From Castor canadensis (taxonomy: Eukaryota > Chordata > Mammalia > Rodentia > Castoridae): a stretch of 64,000 bases of DNA. Positions 54,801 to 64,000 of this stretch are shown piece by piece (the stretch's first letter is position 1; each line of letters opens with the position of its first letter). The stretch is taken from positions 41,988,001-42,052,000 of the forward strand of contig NC_133397.1 of the NCBI RefSeq assembly GCF_047511655.1. Reading direction: 5' to 3'. The notes beneath the pieces were generated by a model that saw nothing but the letters and a program-made list of their open reading frames with translations, ran no database searches and had not been told where the DNA came from. The position numbers were made by a program, and so were the translations under genes.

Positions 54801-56995
54801 CACTTCATCCTGTTCCAGGTACACTGTCCTTTAACTCCTTCGGCTAAGTAAATCCCACACTGAATCTGGGCCTCAGCACCATATGTGCTATTTCCTCTCA
54901 GAATGGCACATGTCTTCTTATCCAGTATGTTCCCACTTAAATTGTCACTTCAGAAAATTATAGTATGTATCCTATTTTTAACACACAAGACACACAACAG
55001 AATATAAAATATATTTTGTGTCTCAACTATCTTACTTGTAAGCCCTGTTTTGTCTAAGGGCAGAAGAAAACTGCAATCTTGTTCATCCACTAACTCCAAT
55101 CACTTTTAAGATTTTCTCTGTCATTCCAGAATTAAGTTGATTAATTTAATTGATTTAGATAGTTCATCCACCTTTGGGTGTCCATGGGGATATATTTAAT
55201 TTGTGAGTCTGCTTGCACGTTGTCAAGGCATTTGGAAGAGTATCAGGTCCTTGACCTCTTAGTCATGCAATGTCTGTTTCCGTGACTGCCTTTTGGCTCA
55301 CCTCTAGTCATGGCAATTGTCCTGGCTTTCATTAACATATTCTATCTTGTCTTGCCATGGTGGGAAGGGAGGTCATTAGAATTAACCGTGTCCTCATACA
55401 TCCATCACAAGGCAATGCGCCACCTAACCTTTGCTAACTGCTACCATGTGGGTTTTTCTGGTCAGGAGATATCCTCATGTATGCTGACTTTCTTCCTCAT
55501 ACCCAATCCCTGGAGCCATGTGAATAAGCAAACTGACTCTTCAGTTATCCTTATTTTGAAGAATTTTCTTGGGAATAATCTGATAGTCTGATTCCTTCAG
55601 TGTTTTGTGATTGATCCCTAAATCTAGGCATTCAGCACTCAAAAAGCTCTTATTTCTCAGGAAGGCCTGCACTTGCCAATGAAAGCTGTGACTTTCAAGC
55701 CAGTTTGCTCTGATAACATATTTAAAAGTCTATTTTGAAACTCAAAGGCTACAAATGGACTGTTTTTTTTTCTCTGTATATTCTTGTTATAAAAAATCTA
55801 CTCCTTTTTTAGAACACCAAATGCCTCTTAACTATATAGGGGAGAATCACAGCCAGAAATCGGGGGATATGGAAAGAAGTGCTTTTTTCAAGAAATCAAC
55901 TCACCATGGAAGCCTTCTTCAACATCTGAATCAGATCTAGTGTCACCATTGGAATTACAAGCTGAGGTGACTTGTGTCTGTAGCCTATGTGTCCCACCAA
56001 TTCCTGGGCCACAGGAGAGGTCTAGGACCATCTTTCTTTTGCTCACACCAATGCTTCAGCTCCAAGCATAGGATTTAGCAGACAGTGGAGGTTCCTCAGG
56101 TCTTTACTAATGGTTGAATAATCTGGGGAGACCTTGAGGCAGCAGGACAGGTCTCATACAGCTTGGGGGGTAGGCTAAGGAATGAACAAAGGGGTCAAAT
56201 AGCTGCAAACTAGTTTCTCTTGGGTGAATGTAGTGATGCTTATAGGAACAATGAGGGCTTGAATTTTGCTATGAAACTGCTTGGTTCAGACTGTGTTCTA
56301 CATAGGTTTCAAGTAGATGTGGAATTCAGTTGGGAATAAATTCTGGATATACATGGAATAAAGGACACCACATTGGCAGGTAGGTAGCTCTATCTGCATC
56401 TAAACATGGAAGCTTCCTTATGTGATTCTCACCCCCCTCCCACCCCCCAGCACTCCCCCTAGCCATGAACCAACTGTGTTGCCATGGTAAGGACGTAAAG
56501 TTCTGTGCTCATATGCGAAGCACCAAGGTCAGAGGTTCCCTGTGGAAGAAGCAGGCTTGCTTGAAGAAAACAAATAAGTTAAAAATAACAAGCTGGTAAT
56601 TTTCTTTCTCATTTTATCAGGTTGTCAGGAAGTTTGTATGTGTTGTGTATGTTTTTATAATTTGAAAGGCATATCTGAATCCTTCTTGTCAGAATTGATT
56701 ATTTTGGGACTTTAAAGGCAATGTACTCAATCAGACAGCAAAACTGTAGAAATTCCTGACTTGCAAGCAGATGGTGAGATTTCTTACTCATTTGGCTCTC
56801 AGGGAATCCTGGCACACTGTGCTCAGGGACAGGGTAGATGCCATTAGGGTCACTGTGTCAATTTATTTTATCCAGAGAAGGACACAGAGGAAAAATGTAA
56901 ACAAAGCTTAGCTAACTCTCTGCATGACCCCAAGCTCCATAAGTTGGCAGCATGACATTAGATTTGGAACTTGATTTCAGAGAGAAAAACCTTCG
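54801..56995. other. Non-coding, nothing recognised
   Basis: About 2.2 kb without a named repeat or coding evidence. A C-rich patch is at 56,432-56,448. Confidence 0.4.
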
Positions 56996-56999
56996 TGAG

Positions 57000-57140
57000 A
57001 TGGAATCAGAAACCAGGAGAGGACCTCCAACATCAGTGACCCTCTTATCTTACAGATAAGAAAACTGAGACCCAGAGAGGTGAACTGACTTGCTCGAAGT
57101 GACACAGTTGTTTGATTAGTGGTAGAACGGTAGCAGGATT
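57000..57140 (-). mobile_element. MIR SINE fragment
   Basis: 'ttacagataagaaaactgag', 'acccagagaggtgaactgac', 'agtgacacagttgtttgatt': clear reverse MIR. Confidence 0.85.
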
Positions 57141-57300
57141 ACTTAAACTTCTGCTTCTCAAATGTTTATTTTCATACAAATCACCTAAGGATCTTGCTAA
57201 AATGCAGATTCTGGTTCAGGAGAGGAGAGACATGGCTTGAGAACCTGCATTCCTAACATGCACCCAGGTGACATCAATGTTCCTGTTTCCTGAGTAGCAC
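57141..57300 (+). mobile_element. MER5A-like hAT fragment
   Basis: 'tctgcttctcaaatgtttat', 'aaatcacctaaggatcttgc', 'taaaatgcagattctggttc', 'aacctgcattcctaacatgc', 'acccaggtgacatcaatgtt': well-preserved MER5A order. Confidence 0.85.
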
Positions 57301-58010
57301 TGATTTATTTTTAAATTTTAAGTTAGATAGCAGGAAATTAGTACTACAGCATTCCTTAGTACCTCTTTAGTGAAGATTCTGGGTGTGGAAAAGGATGCTC
57401 AGGCGTAATCTGTCACTGTTTTCTTGCTGCTTTTCTAGGTCAACGTCTTACATGTTAATCATGTTAGAAAAAAACTATGAAAAGACTTTGCAGTGACCCC
57501 CTGTCCCTTAAAAAAAGATACTGGGTATTCAATGGAATTCTAGTGTTGTCTAACATACCCGCCCCAGCTTATCTTCTTCTTTAGTGGCCTACTCTTCTAA
57601 ATGTTTTAGAATTGTTTTAAAATTTCTGTAAGTTGTAGAACTCTAAGTGCAATGCAAATGATACTTGTATATAAGAATGCAAATAGTTTGTCCCATGAAA
57701 TCCAAATTATTATTGCTTGGTGGATATTGACCATATTTGTTTGCAAATTACTCTCTAAATTCCTGGTATGTGTATCGTGTTCTGAATTCTCCTTTGAACT
57801 CATTGTAACATCTTCCTACTTCCCTTATTAATTAATGGGTTAAATAAAATACTTGCCACATGTTCATTTTATATTTTATTTGTGCAAGAGTTACAGTTTG
57901 TTCTTTTAAAAATTATTCTTAAAAACAACTTTGATTATTTGGTTAAATAGTTTCAACTTTGTTCTTTAATGCAAAAATTTAGGATCTAGATTTTTCAACA
58001 TTTATATAAT
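57301..58010. other. AT-rich non-coding, nothing recognised
   Basis: No coding or repeat feature that I could name. Confidence 0.4.
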
Positions 58011-58014
58011 CCTA

Positions 58015-58135
58015 GTGCCACTTCATCTCATAGAGCTTGACAGAATCCTGAGTTACTGAAGTAGTAACTAAAAGTTAGGAAAGTGAGATATTTGCCCAGG
58101 AACACATGGCTAGGATATGGTGGAGCAAGGGCCCT
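58015..58135 (-). mobile_element. MIR SINE fragment
   Basis: 'gatatttgcccaggaacaca' and 'tggctaggatatggtggagc' are reverse MIR words. Confidence 0.6.
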
Positions 58136-58469
58136 TTCCATCACTTCATGCTCCCTTTTAGTTACTGTGTATTTGAAGGACTCAGGTCTCCATTTCCCCA
58201 GTCCTGAGTCAGTCGATGATAGGAGGAGAATAGACAGATACACAGGGGCCTGTTTGATGGATCTGTTTGCAGACAGTCAAGAAAAATATGACAGCTTGTG
58301 CTCTACCACAGATAGATTTGTGCCTTCTGCTGTCTACCTTAGGCTTCTAGCCTGTAGAGATACAGAGTGACCCTGAAAAGTCTCTGCAGCTAAGCAGCTC
58401 AATGTCACCACAGATGAGCTTAGCTCTGGTGACAGCAATGGTGATAAAACTCCATGATAAGCATATATT

Positions 58470-58660
58470 GTACAGTCAGATTGGTCTGAGTTTGAACTAT
58501 GCTTTGTTATTAAAAAACTGTGTACAATTGGTGGAACTCCTTATCGTCTTTGGAACTTTAAAAAGAATCTTTAAAGTGGGTTAGTACAGTCTTGTGGATT
58601 TATTGGTAAGAATTCATGAGATAACATGAAAAACACAGTGTAGTTCCCAGTTGGTATTCA
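58470..58660 (+). mobile_element. MIR SINE fragment, decayed
   Basis: Weak forward MIR: 'gattggtctgagtttgaact', then 'gtggaactccttatcgtctt', ending 'ttggtaagaattcatgagat'. Confidence 0.45.
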
Positions 58661-58754
58661 TCAAATATTATTTCTCTTCTCTTCTCCCCCTCCACTTTTG
58701 CTTCTTTTAGAAAAGCAATAAATTATTTATATTCAACTCTTTTTTTTACCCAGA

Positions 58755-58900
58755 AGAGGGTTAATGGCTCAGTGACATTTATTGAACACTTATTATGGTT
58801 TGGGAAATACGGGGTATGCAGAAATGTGAAGATCTCTATCCCAGCTTCCAATCAATGCACAGTCCAAACAGAGGAGTAGGAAGAGACCTCAAGCAAATAA
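58755..58900. repeat. L2-like ancient LINE fragment
   Basis: 'gacatttattgaacacttat' and 'aatgcacagtccaaacagag' resemble L2 words. Confidence 0.45.
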
Positions 58901-58924
58901 AAACATTAGTTCATTGGAGTTTGG

Positions 58925-58962
58925 AATGAGGGTTGCTAACCCTCATTAGTGAGGGTTAGCAA
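58925..58962. repeat. Three-arm inverted repeat
   Basis: AATGAGGGTT (58,925-58,934) pairs with AACCCTCATT (58,938-58,947) across 3 bases. The middle arm also pairs with a third arm: TTGCTAACCCTCA (58,933-58,945) is perfectly complementary to TGAGGGTTAGCAA (58,950-58,962) across 4 bases. The two hairpins are mutually exclusive. Confidence 0.95.
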
Positions 58963-61283
58963 ACGTGATTGTGGGCACAACTTACATAAAGGTGAGGTGG
59001 TGGAAAGAAGCAGAGTGTGGGAAGGAATGGGCTTACCCTTCAGGGAAGGTGGTGTTGAGGGGCACAGATAAGGAAAGCAGGCCTGCACTGGGCTAGAGAA
59101 GACCTTGCTTAGCTGAGGAGCTGGGTTTGATATAGGAGTAGCAGCAGCAGCAGCAATCTCAGGTGGATTTTGAGCAGATGAAGAATTAACGTGTGGTGTA
59201 AATCCTCTGGGATTTCTCTCATGGGGCTCTATTTTTTGAGCTCTCTGCATCTCTCCTAGAGGTCAGAGGCGTCATTTGCTACTCTGAAACTGATTCAGAG
59301 GTGGCCTCTGAGGAATGAGGAGGAGTAGGCTTCATTGCAGGAAGAGATGACAGTTTAAATGCCCTATGGAGGTAGCTCTCTCAGATTCCTGCACATCACA
59401 CTCCCTTCTCTGTGTGTGCTTCTGATTATGGCGAACAGGAAAATGTTAAGTGTAATTTTTCATCATAAGCCTGTTTAATTATTATTATTATTATTTTACT
59501 TTCTGGGGCCTCAGTTTAATGAAAAGGTATAATTTTGACTGCTAAAAATTAGGCTTTGCTACGAGCCTCTTGATAATGGAATTTCATATGAGTCCTTCCT
59601 GACAGATCTCTTTTGACAAACCTCCATTTGAAACCAAGGCAATTTTAGTGTCTTGGGGACCAGATGCCGTGGACCTTGGGAAAAAAGGATGTGAGCAGCC
59701 TCTTTTATATAGACACATAACTTCCTAGAATTAGCATCAGTGCAGGTATAGCAGGTAGATCATTATGGCCATTTAATCATAGATTAAAGTGGGAGAATCT
59801 GAGCCCAGGAGCAGGAGAGATAGGAAAACACACATGAGCCCCCTGGGAAGTGAGATGAGAGGCTACTGATGGAGATGAGATGGAGAGAGCAACTGAAAAA
59901 TGGTTCTGATGAGGGCAAAGCCAGGGCAGCTCCTAGTTCCTCCAGTGACCACTATGATAAAGAAAAATAAAAATAGCAGATAACCCCATGGAGTATTTTA
60001 CATACACTGTTTCACTTTTATATGAAAGTTCAATATGAATTTTATTTTATAGGTAATAATAGATCTAGAATTAAAATCCTGGTCTCCTGAAGTTGAAGAC
60101 TGAGTTCTCCATGTATTGCCTCCCTAAGAAAATATCCAAGTGGAGGGATCTTGGTTTAAAGTTATACTGTTTTTTTTTTTTTTTTTTAACCCTAGAATGC
60201 AGACAAGACCCAAGGAATGGTGGGCTATGACTGCCAACAATCTGTTTGCAGGGAGGAGGGAGATTTGGCAGGGAACATCTGTGAAAGTACCTCTTCTTAG
60301 TGAAAGGAAGAAGTCAGTCCTGTCTGTCAGTGAAATTTTCTTCTAGCTGAAATAGGACTCTTTTGGAATATGCTAGCAACAGACACTCAGGGTATCCTCT
60401 GGTATGTCCCTTGAAATGATACCCAGATGTCAAGAATCAAGATGATGGGGCATTTTATGGCTAAAAATAAAGACTGGATGAAGTGTGTCTTGTCACCAAA
60501 ACCACCATAGAGTGATGAGGGAAATAGGGCATGGGATGGAGCTGGGGGAAGTTTTGTAAAATGTTTGGATAGAGAGACACTCTGTGAATTGCAGGTGTAA
60601 GGAGGGTGGATGGGAATAACTTCATGAGGTGTTTCCCCATTCAGAATTTGATAAGGCATGCAAGGTTATTGGCAAATACACTGGTTTTCTGGACTATATC
60701 TTGTTATCTGTGACCTCCCTGGGATGTATGCTGTGTTGGTTGATTTTGTAGTTTTTAGACCAGCAGTCTTGCTATTGGCAATGATAATGCTTAGGATGAC
60801 ATGCCCATGGGACTCTTTAGTGTAAGCAGGCATTTTAAAATTAGAAAATGGACCAAAGGATTCAAATATTTCAAAGGCTTAGAGATGTGAGGTCTCAGCA
60901 AAATCCAGCACACAGAACACTGTTTATTTCTTTTATATTTCTGTTCCTTATTTCCCATTTTCCTCTTATTTCTGTACTGATGCTAGTCAATGTTGTAATG
61001 CAGCAAATTCCAAATGTTGCTGGTACTTGGAGTCCATCTTCTTGTTGATTTCATTGACCACATAGTACCTGCTATGGATATGGGGAATAATTTTTTCCTT
61101 TCTTGGGCTAACCAAGAATAAATGACCTTCTGTTCCCTACAAATCTTCTAGCCCTACAGGAAATACAAGCTTGACCCTATTAGAAAAATTTCTAAGAGAT
61201 GCTGGAACAAGTGACCCAATATCCATAGGTCACCTCTCTATCTGAACAGCCTCTGTGCCTCCCTTCTTTTTTCACTTTCCTTT
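58963..61283. other. Non-coding; unique-looking block at 59.4-59.7 kb
   Basis: Contains an (ATT)n run at about 59,477-59,496, a T-run at 60,170-60,187 and a weak MIR-like patch near 60.0 kb. The 59,400-59,690 part is free of named repeats. Confidence 0.4.
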
Positions 61284-61618
61284 TCCTTTTTCTTTTTGGT
61301 GGCACTGGGGCTTGAGTTCAAGGCCTCAGACTTTCTAGGTAGGTGCTCTACCATTTGAGCCATACCCTCTGCCTTTTGGCTTTAGTTATTTTTCAGATAA
61401 AGTCTCATGCTTTTTGCCCTGGGCTGGCCTTGGACTACGATCCTCCTACTTATGCCTCCTGCATATCTGGGATGACAGGTATGTACTATCATGCCAAGCT
61501 TGTTTTGTTGAGATGAGACCTCACTAACTTTTTGCCCAGGTTGCCCTTAAACCACAATCTTTCTGATCTCTACTTCCTGAGAAACAGGGATTATAGACAT
61601 GTGGTCCTGTGCCTTCCT
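61284..61618 (-). mobile_element. Three-part SINE: ID-like plus two B1-like units
   Basis: ID-like half (ggtggcactggggcttgagt, 'aggtgctctaccatttgagc'), B1-like unit 1 ('gggctggccttggactacga' to 'gatgacaggtatgtactatc'), then B1-like unit 2 ('gttgagatgagacctcacta' to 'gggattatagacatgtggtc'). It is longer than the two-part copies elsewhere. Confidence 0.85.
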
Positions 61619-61784
61619 TGTTCACCACATATTGGGGGCCACATGTTGGACCTTTGACAAATGACTATACATTGAATAAGAGAAGGGATCTTCCAGTCAT
61701 CAGAAGCAGCTCCAAGTGATGCCCATCTCTGCCCACCATGTATAGCATTCCTGTTGTAACAAATATCCTTTTGTTATAATGAGA

Positions 61785-61910
61785 TGTGTATTTTCTGTAA
61801 CAATTTCCCTATTCCTTAGTATCTTTATTTGTAAAATGAATGAGGTGGAGTAGATGATGTAGATGACTTCAAAACTCTTTTTGAGCTTAATGTTCTAAGA
61901 GTCAATGGAT
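61785..61910 (+). mobile_element. MIR SINE fragment
   Basis: 'ccttagtatctttatttgta' and 'aaatgaatgaggtggagtag' fit a decayed forward MIR tail half. Confidence 0.45.
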
Positions 61911-62450
61911 TTCAGGCACACATGATAGGCAATGAAGGTCTCCCTCGCATCCTCCCATTATACCTACTGCACTTCTGGCCTTGATCTTGAATCTTCTGTT
62001 TCATACAGAATCAAATCAATTTGAATGAACAGTTCTCCCTCCTTAAATATTAATTTTGGTGGTTAAGATTTTTCTATAAGGATGTCCAATTGCTCAAATC
62101 TTTCCTAAGCCCTTAATAGAAATGTGGGTGCTCATGAAATTAGGGCAGACCCAGATCAATAGAATTTTGTGAAATGATGGTAACCAGTGGGAACAGCCAT
62201 TGTACAGTTTAACACTGGTTACTTTACCAATGATTCTGGAAGTAGTGTGGGAACACCACAGAATCTAAAAAGAGAGCCTAGAAGTACAGGGAACCTAGAG
62301 CAGGAATTCTGTAGAGGGCTCAGTAAGAACGCAAAGTTGCTGAAGGCCAAGGTCTTTGCTTCCCTGGCTTTCTAAAGGATGGTGTTAGCAGAAACCAGTG
62401 ATTAGGTACAATTGTAGGTACCACAAGTGGGTCAGTCTCTTCAGATTAGC
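61911..62450. other. Non-coding, nothing recognised
   Basis: No named repeat or coding signal. Confidence 0.4.
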
Positions 62451-62506
62451 TGTACTCACACAAACCCTGGAGGAAGACTGTACTCACACAAACCCTGGAG
62501 GAAGAC
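62451..62506. repeat. Perfect 28-bp tandem duplication
   Basis: The 28 bases at 62,451-62,478 (starting TGTACTCACACAAACC) are repeated without a change at 62,479-62,506. Identity of 100 percent implies a recent event or an assembly artefact. Confidence 0.97.
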
Positions 62507-63005
62507 TAGCTCTTGGTCACCTTGAACAGACTGACATAACTTTTCTTTCCAAGTCCTTTGGTGGTCACTAAAACTGTCATCCAGGTACTGAGAAGTGTAA
62601 ATGTTGTCTGGAACTTAACACTTATTTCCTGACGATAAAAGAATTGCCTTTCTTTCATTATTGTTCCATCAATTCCAACTCACAAAAGGGCTTAGGTTTC
62701 AAAGCACACTCTCATAATTGCCTGCTCCAGTAATAAAGAGGTTACGTTTTCTTCCGTTGTGATGGCAACAGAACACTTTTAGGAATTTCAGCTCCCCTCT
62801 GGCCTCTCCACCTGCTGTGTATTTCTTGGGGGAAAGATGTTGGATCTGCTTCTCTTTATCTGTTTTCTAAAATTAAATTTCCTTGTATGTTTCCTTCAAA
62901 TAATTTAGACAAAGGGTTAAAATTCTGTGCTAATTGGTTAACAGTAGTGAAAGTTCTCTGATTTTGCCTCAAAGCTGCTTGCCCTTTGCTCCACCTTTTT
63001 TGAAC
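62507..63005. other. Non-coding, nothing recognised
   Basis: Mixed sequence with no coding or repeat feature that I could name. Confidence 0.4.
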
Positions 63006-63007
63006 TT

Positions 63008-63175
63008 AGAGCATAACTGGGATGACAAGTGTGTGCCACACCTCCCTGCCATTGGTTGAGATGGGGTCTTGTGAACATTTTGACTAAGCTGGCCTTGCAT
63101 GGCAATCCTCTCTATCTCTGCCTCCAGAGTAGGTAAGATTACAGGTGTGAGTCACTGCCTGAGCACCTGTAGGCC
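63008..63175 (-). mobile_element. B1-like part of a composite SINE
   Basis: 'actgggatgacaagtgtgtg', 'ggttgagatggggtcttgtg', 'agattacaggtgtgagtcac': a piece of the first B1-like unit plus a full second one, as in the 61.3 kb copy, with the ID-like half missing. Confidence 0.75.
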
Positions 63176-63945
63176 TTTTAAGCCACTTTCTGAGTCAGAG
63201 TTTAGTTGCTACTTGGTTCAGGCCTTCAGAAACTCTTGCTTCTCTCTTCAGTCTTACTTTGCTTGTTTTACCTACTGGCAAGGTCTGCCCACTCTTCATT
63301 CTGGTTAGTCTATCCTTCCAGAAAACACTGCATCATCTCCAGGCCTGGGGACTTGGCATAGGTTCCTTTTGCTGTGGAGATTAGATGGTTGGGAGGTGGC
63401 TACTATCTTGCTTTCTTTGGGTTCCTTTCTCTTCCACGTTCTGCCAGAGAACGGAGACCATATAGATCATCCAAAATGGAGACCCTTTGAGTGTCTATTG
63501 ATAGTTTAGTATTGATCATTACACCTGACCAGCAGGAACAAAATAGGACATCCCAGGTGAACACAGATGTGTGGCCCTCACACCAATGGACTAGGCATTC
63601 TTTGACTCTAGGCCTTTGTATACGCCATTCCAGCTGTTTGGAATGGGATGACATGTGGAATGTTACCACATTTAGCTCCTGTTCATTCATTCTTTAGTTT
63701 TGGATTAAATGATATTTCTTCTAGGAAGACTTCATAGACCCCCCCCCTATGGCTGGGTTAGATGTGCTACTTCCAAAACTTCCCTTTCTCCATCAGGGAA
63801 ATTGCACCATATTGTACTTTGGTAGTGGCTTCTGGGAAAATGTACTTAAGAATGACTGGAATAAGAGAAATGAAAGTCCAGACCTTGTCAGCCTACAGGC
63901 TCTCTGCTTCTCTTTTGAATTGGTGATGAATTACTTTGAACAGGT
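63176..63945. other. Non-coding, nothing recognised
   Basis: Short antiparallel open frames at 63.4-63.7 kb without family features; a C9 run at about 63,740. Confidence 0.4.
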
Positions 63946-64000
63946 ATATATATATATTTTTTTTGTGGTACTGGGATTTGAACTTAGGGCCTACACCTTG
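63946..64000 (-). mobile_element. Start of a composite SINE cut by the window edge
   Basis: A (TA)n and T-run tail followed by 'gtggtactgggatttgaact' and 'tagggcctacaccttg', the first part of the ID-like half on the complement strand. The rest lies beyond the window. Confidence 0.8.

Overview
The window is mammalian nuclear DNA with no host gene that I can support. It is mostly AT-rich intergenic or intronic sequence dense in transposable elements. Composite SINEs joining a tRNA-derived ID-like half to 7SL-derived B1-like halves, plus a free ID element, point to a rodent. The composite design suits Castorimorpha (beaver, kangaroo rat, gopher) or a squirrel-related lineage better than mouse or rat; this placement is inference from remembered families.

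Layout. 1-31,047: unique sequence with old repeats (MIR, L2, MER5A-like and MaLR-like fragments), microsatellites, SINEs at 2.45 kb, 7.8-8.25 kb and 13.9 kb, a clean 430-bp solo LTR at 7,313-7,742, and a weaker LTR-like block at 2.7-3.2 kb. 31,052-39,644: a complete gammaretrovirus-type endogenous provirus on the + strand with two 482-bp LTRs, a 4-bp target-site duplication (CTTC), a glutamine-tRNA-like primer binding site, gag, pol and env in order, and a polypurine tract. All three genes are broken. 39,650-42,677: LTR-like sequence, an ID element, MIRs and an old L1 fragment. 42,678-49,630: a nearly full-length L1 on the - strand (5'UTR, ORF1, ORF2, 3'UTR), inactivated by many stops. 49,631-64,000: MaLR-like LTRs, MIR/L2/MER5A pieces, SINEs, a coding-like but unidentified - strand segment near 52-52.9 kb, an unusual three-arm inverted repeat at 58.93 kb and a perfect 28-bp tandem duplication at 62.45 kb.

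The most informative part is the provirus. Its gag and pol share one frame across a single TAG, the read-through layout of gammaretroviruses. A frame in register with gag stays open for 101 codons upstream of the gag ATG, has a CTG in good initiation context 86 codons upstream, and ends in a hydrophobic stretch, which matches the plan of glycosylated Gag. Damage is uneven: pol has one frameshift in about 3.5 kb, env has at least four in 1.9 kb. The LTRs differ at about 23 of 482 positions, and the changes are concentrated in the R-U5 part. No rRNA, tRNA gene, CRISPR array or bacterial feature was seen.
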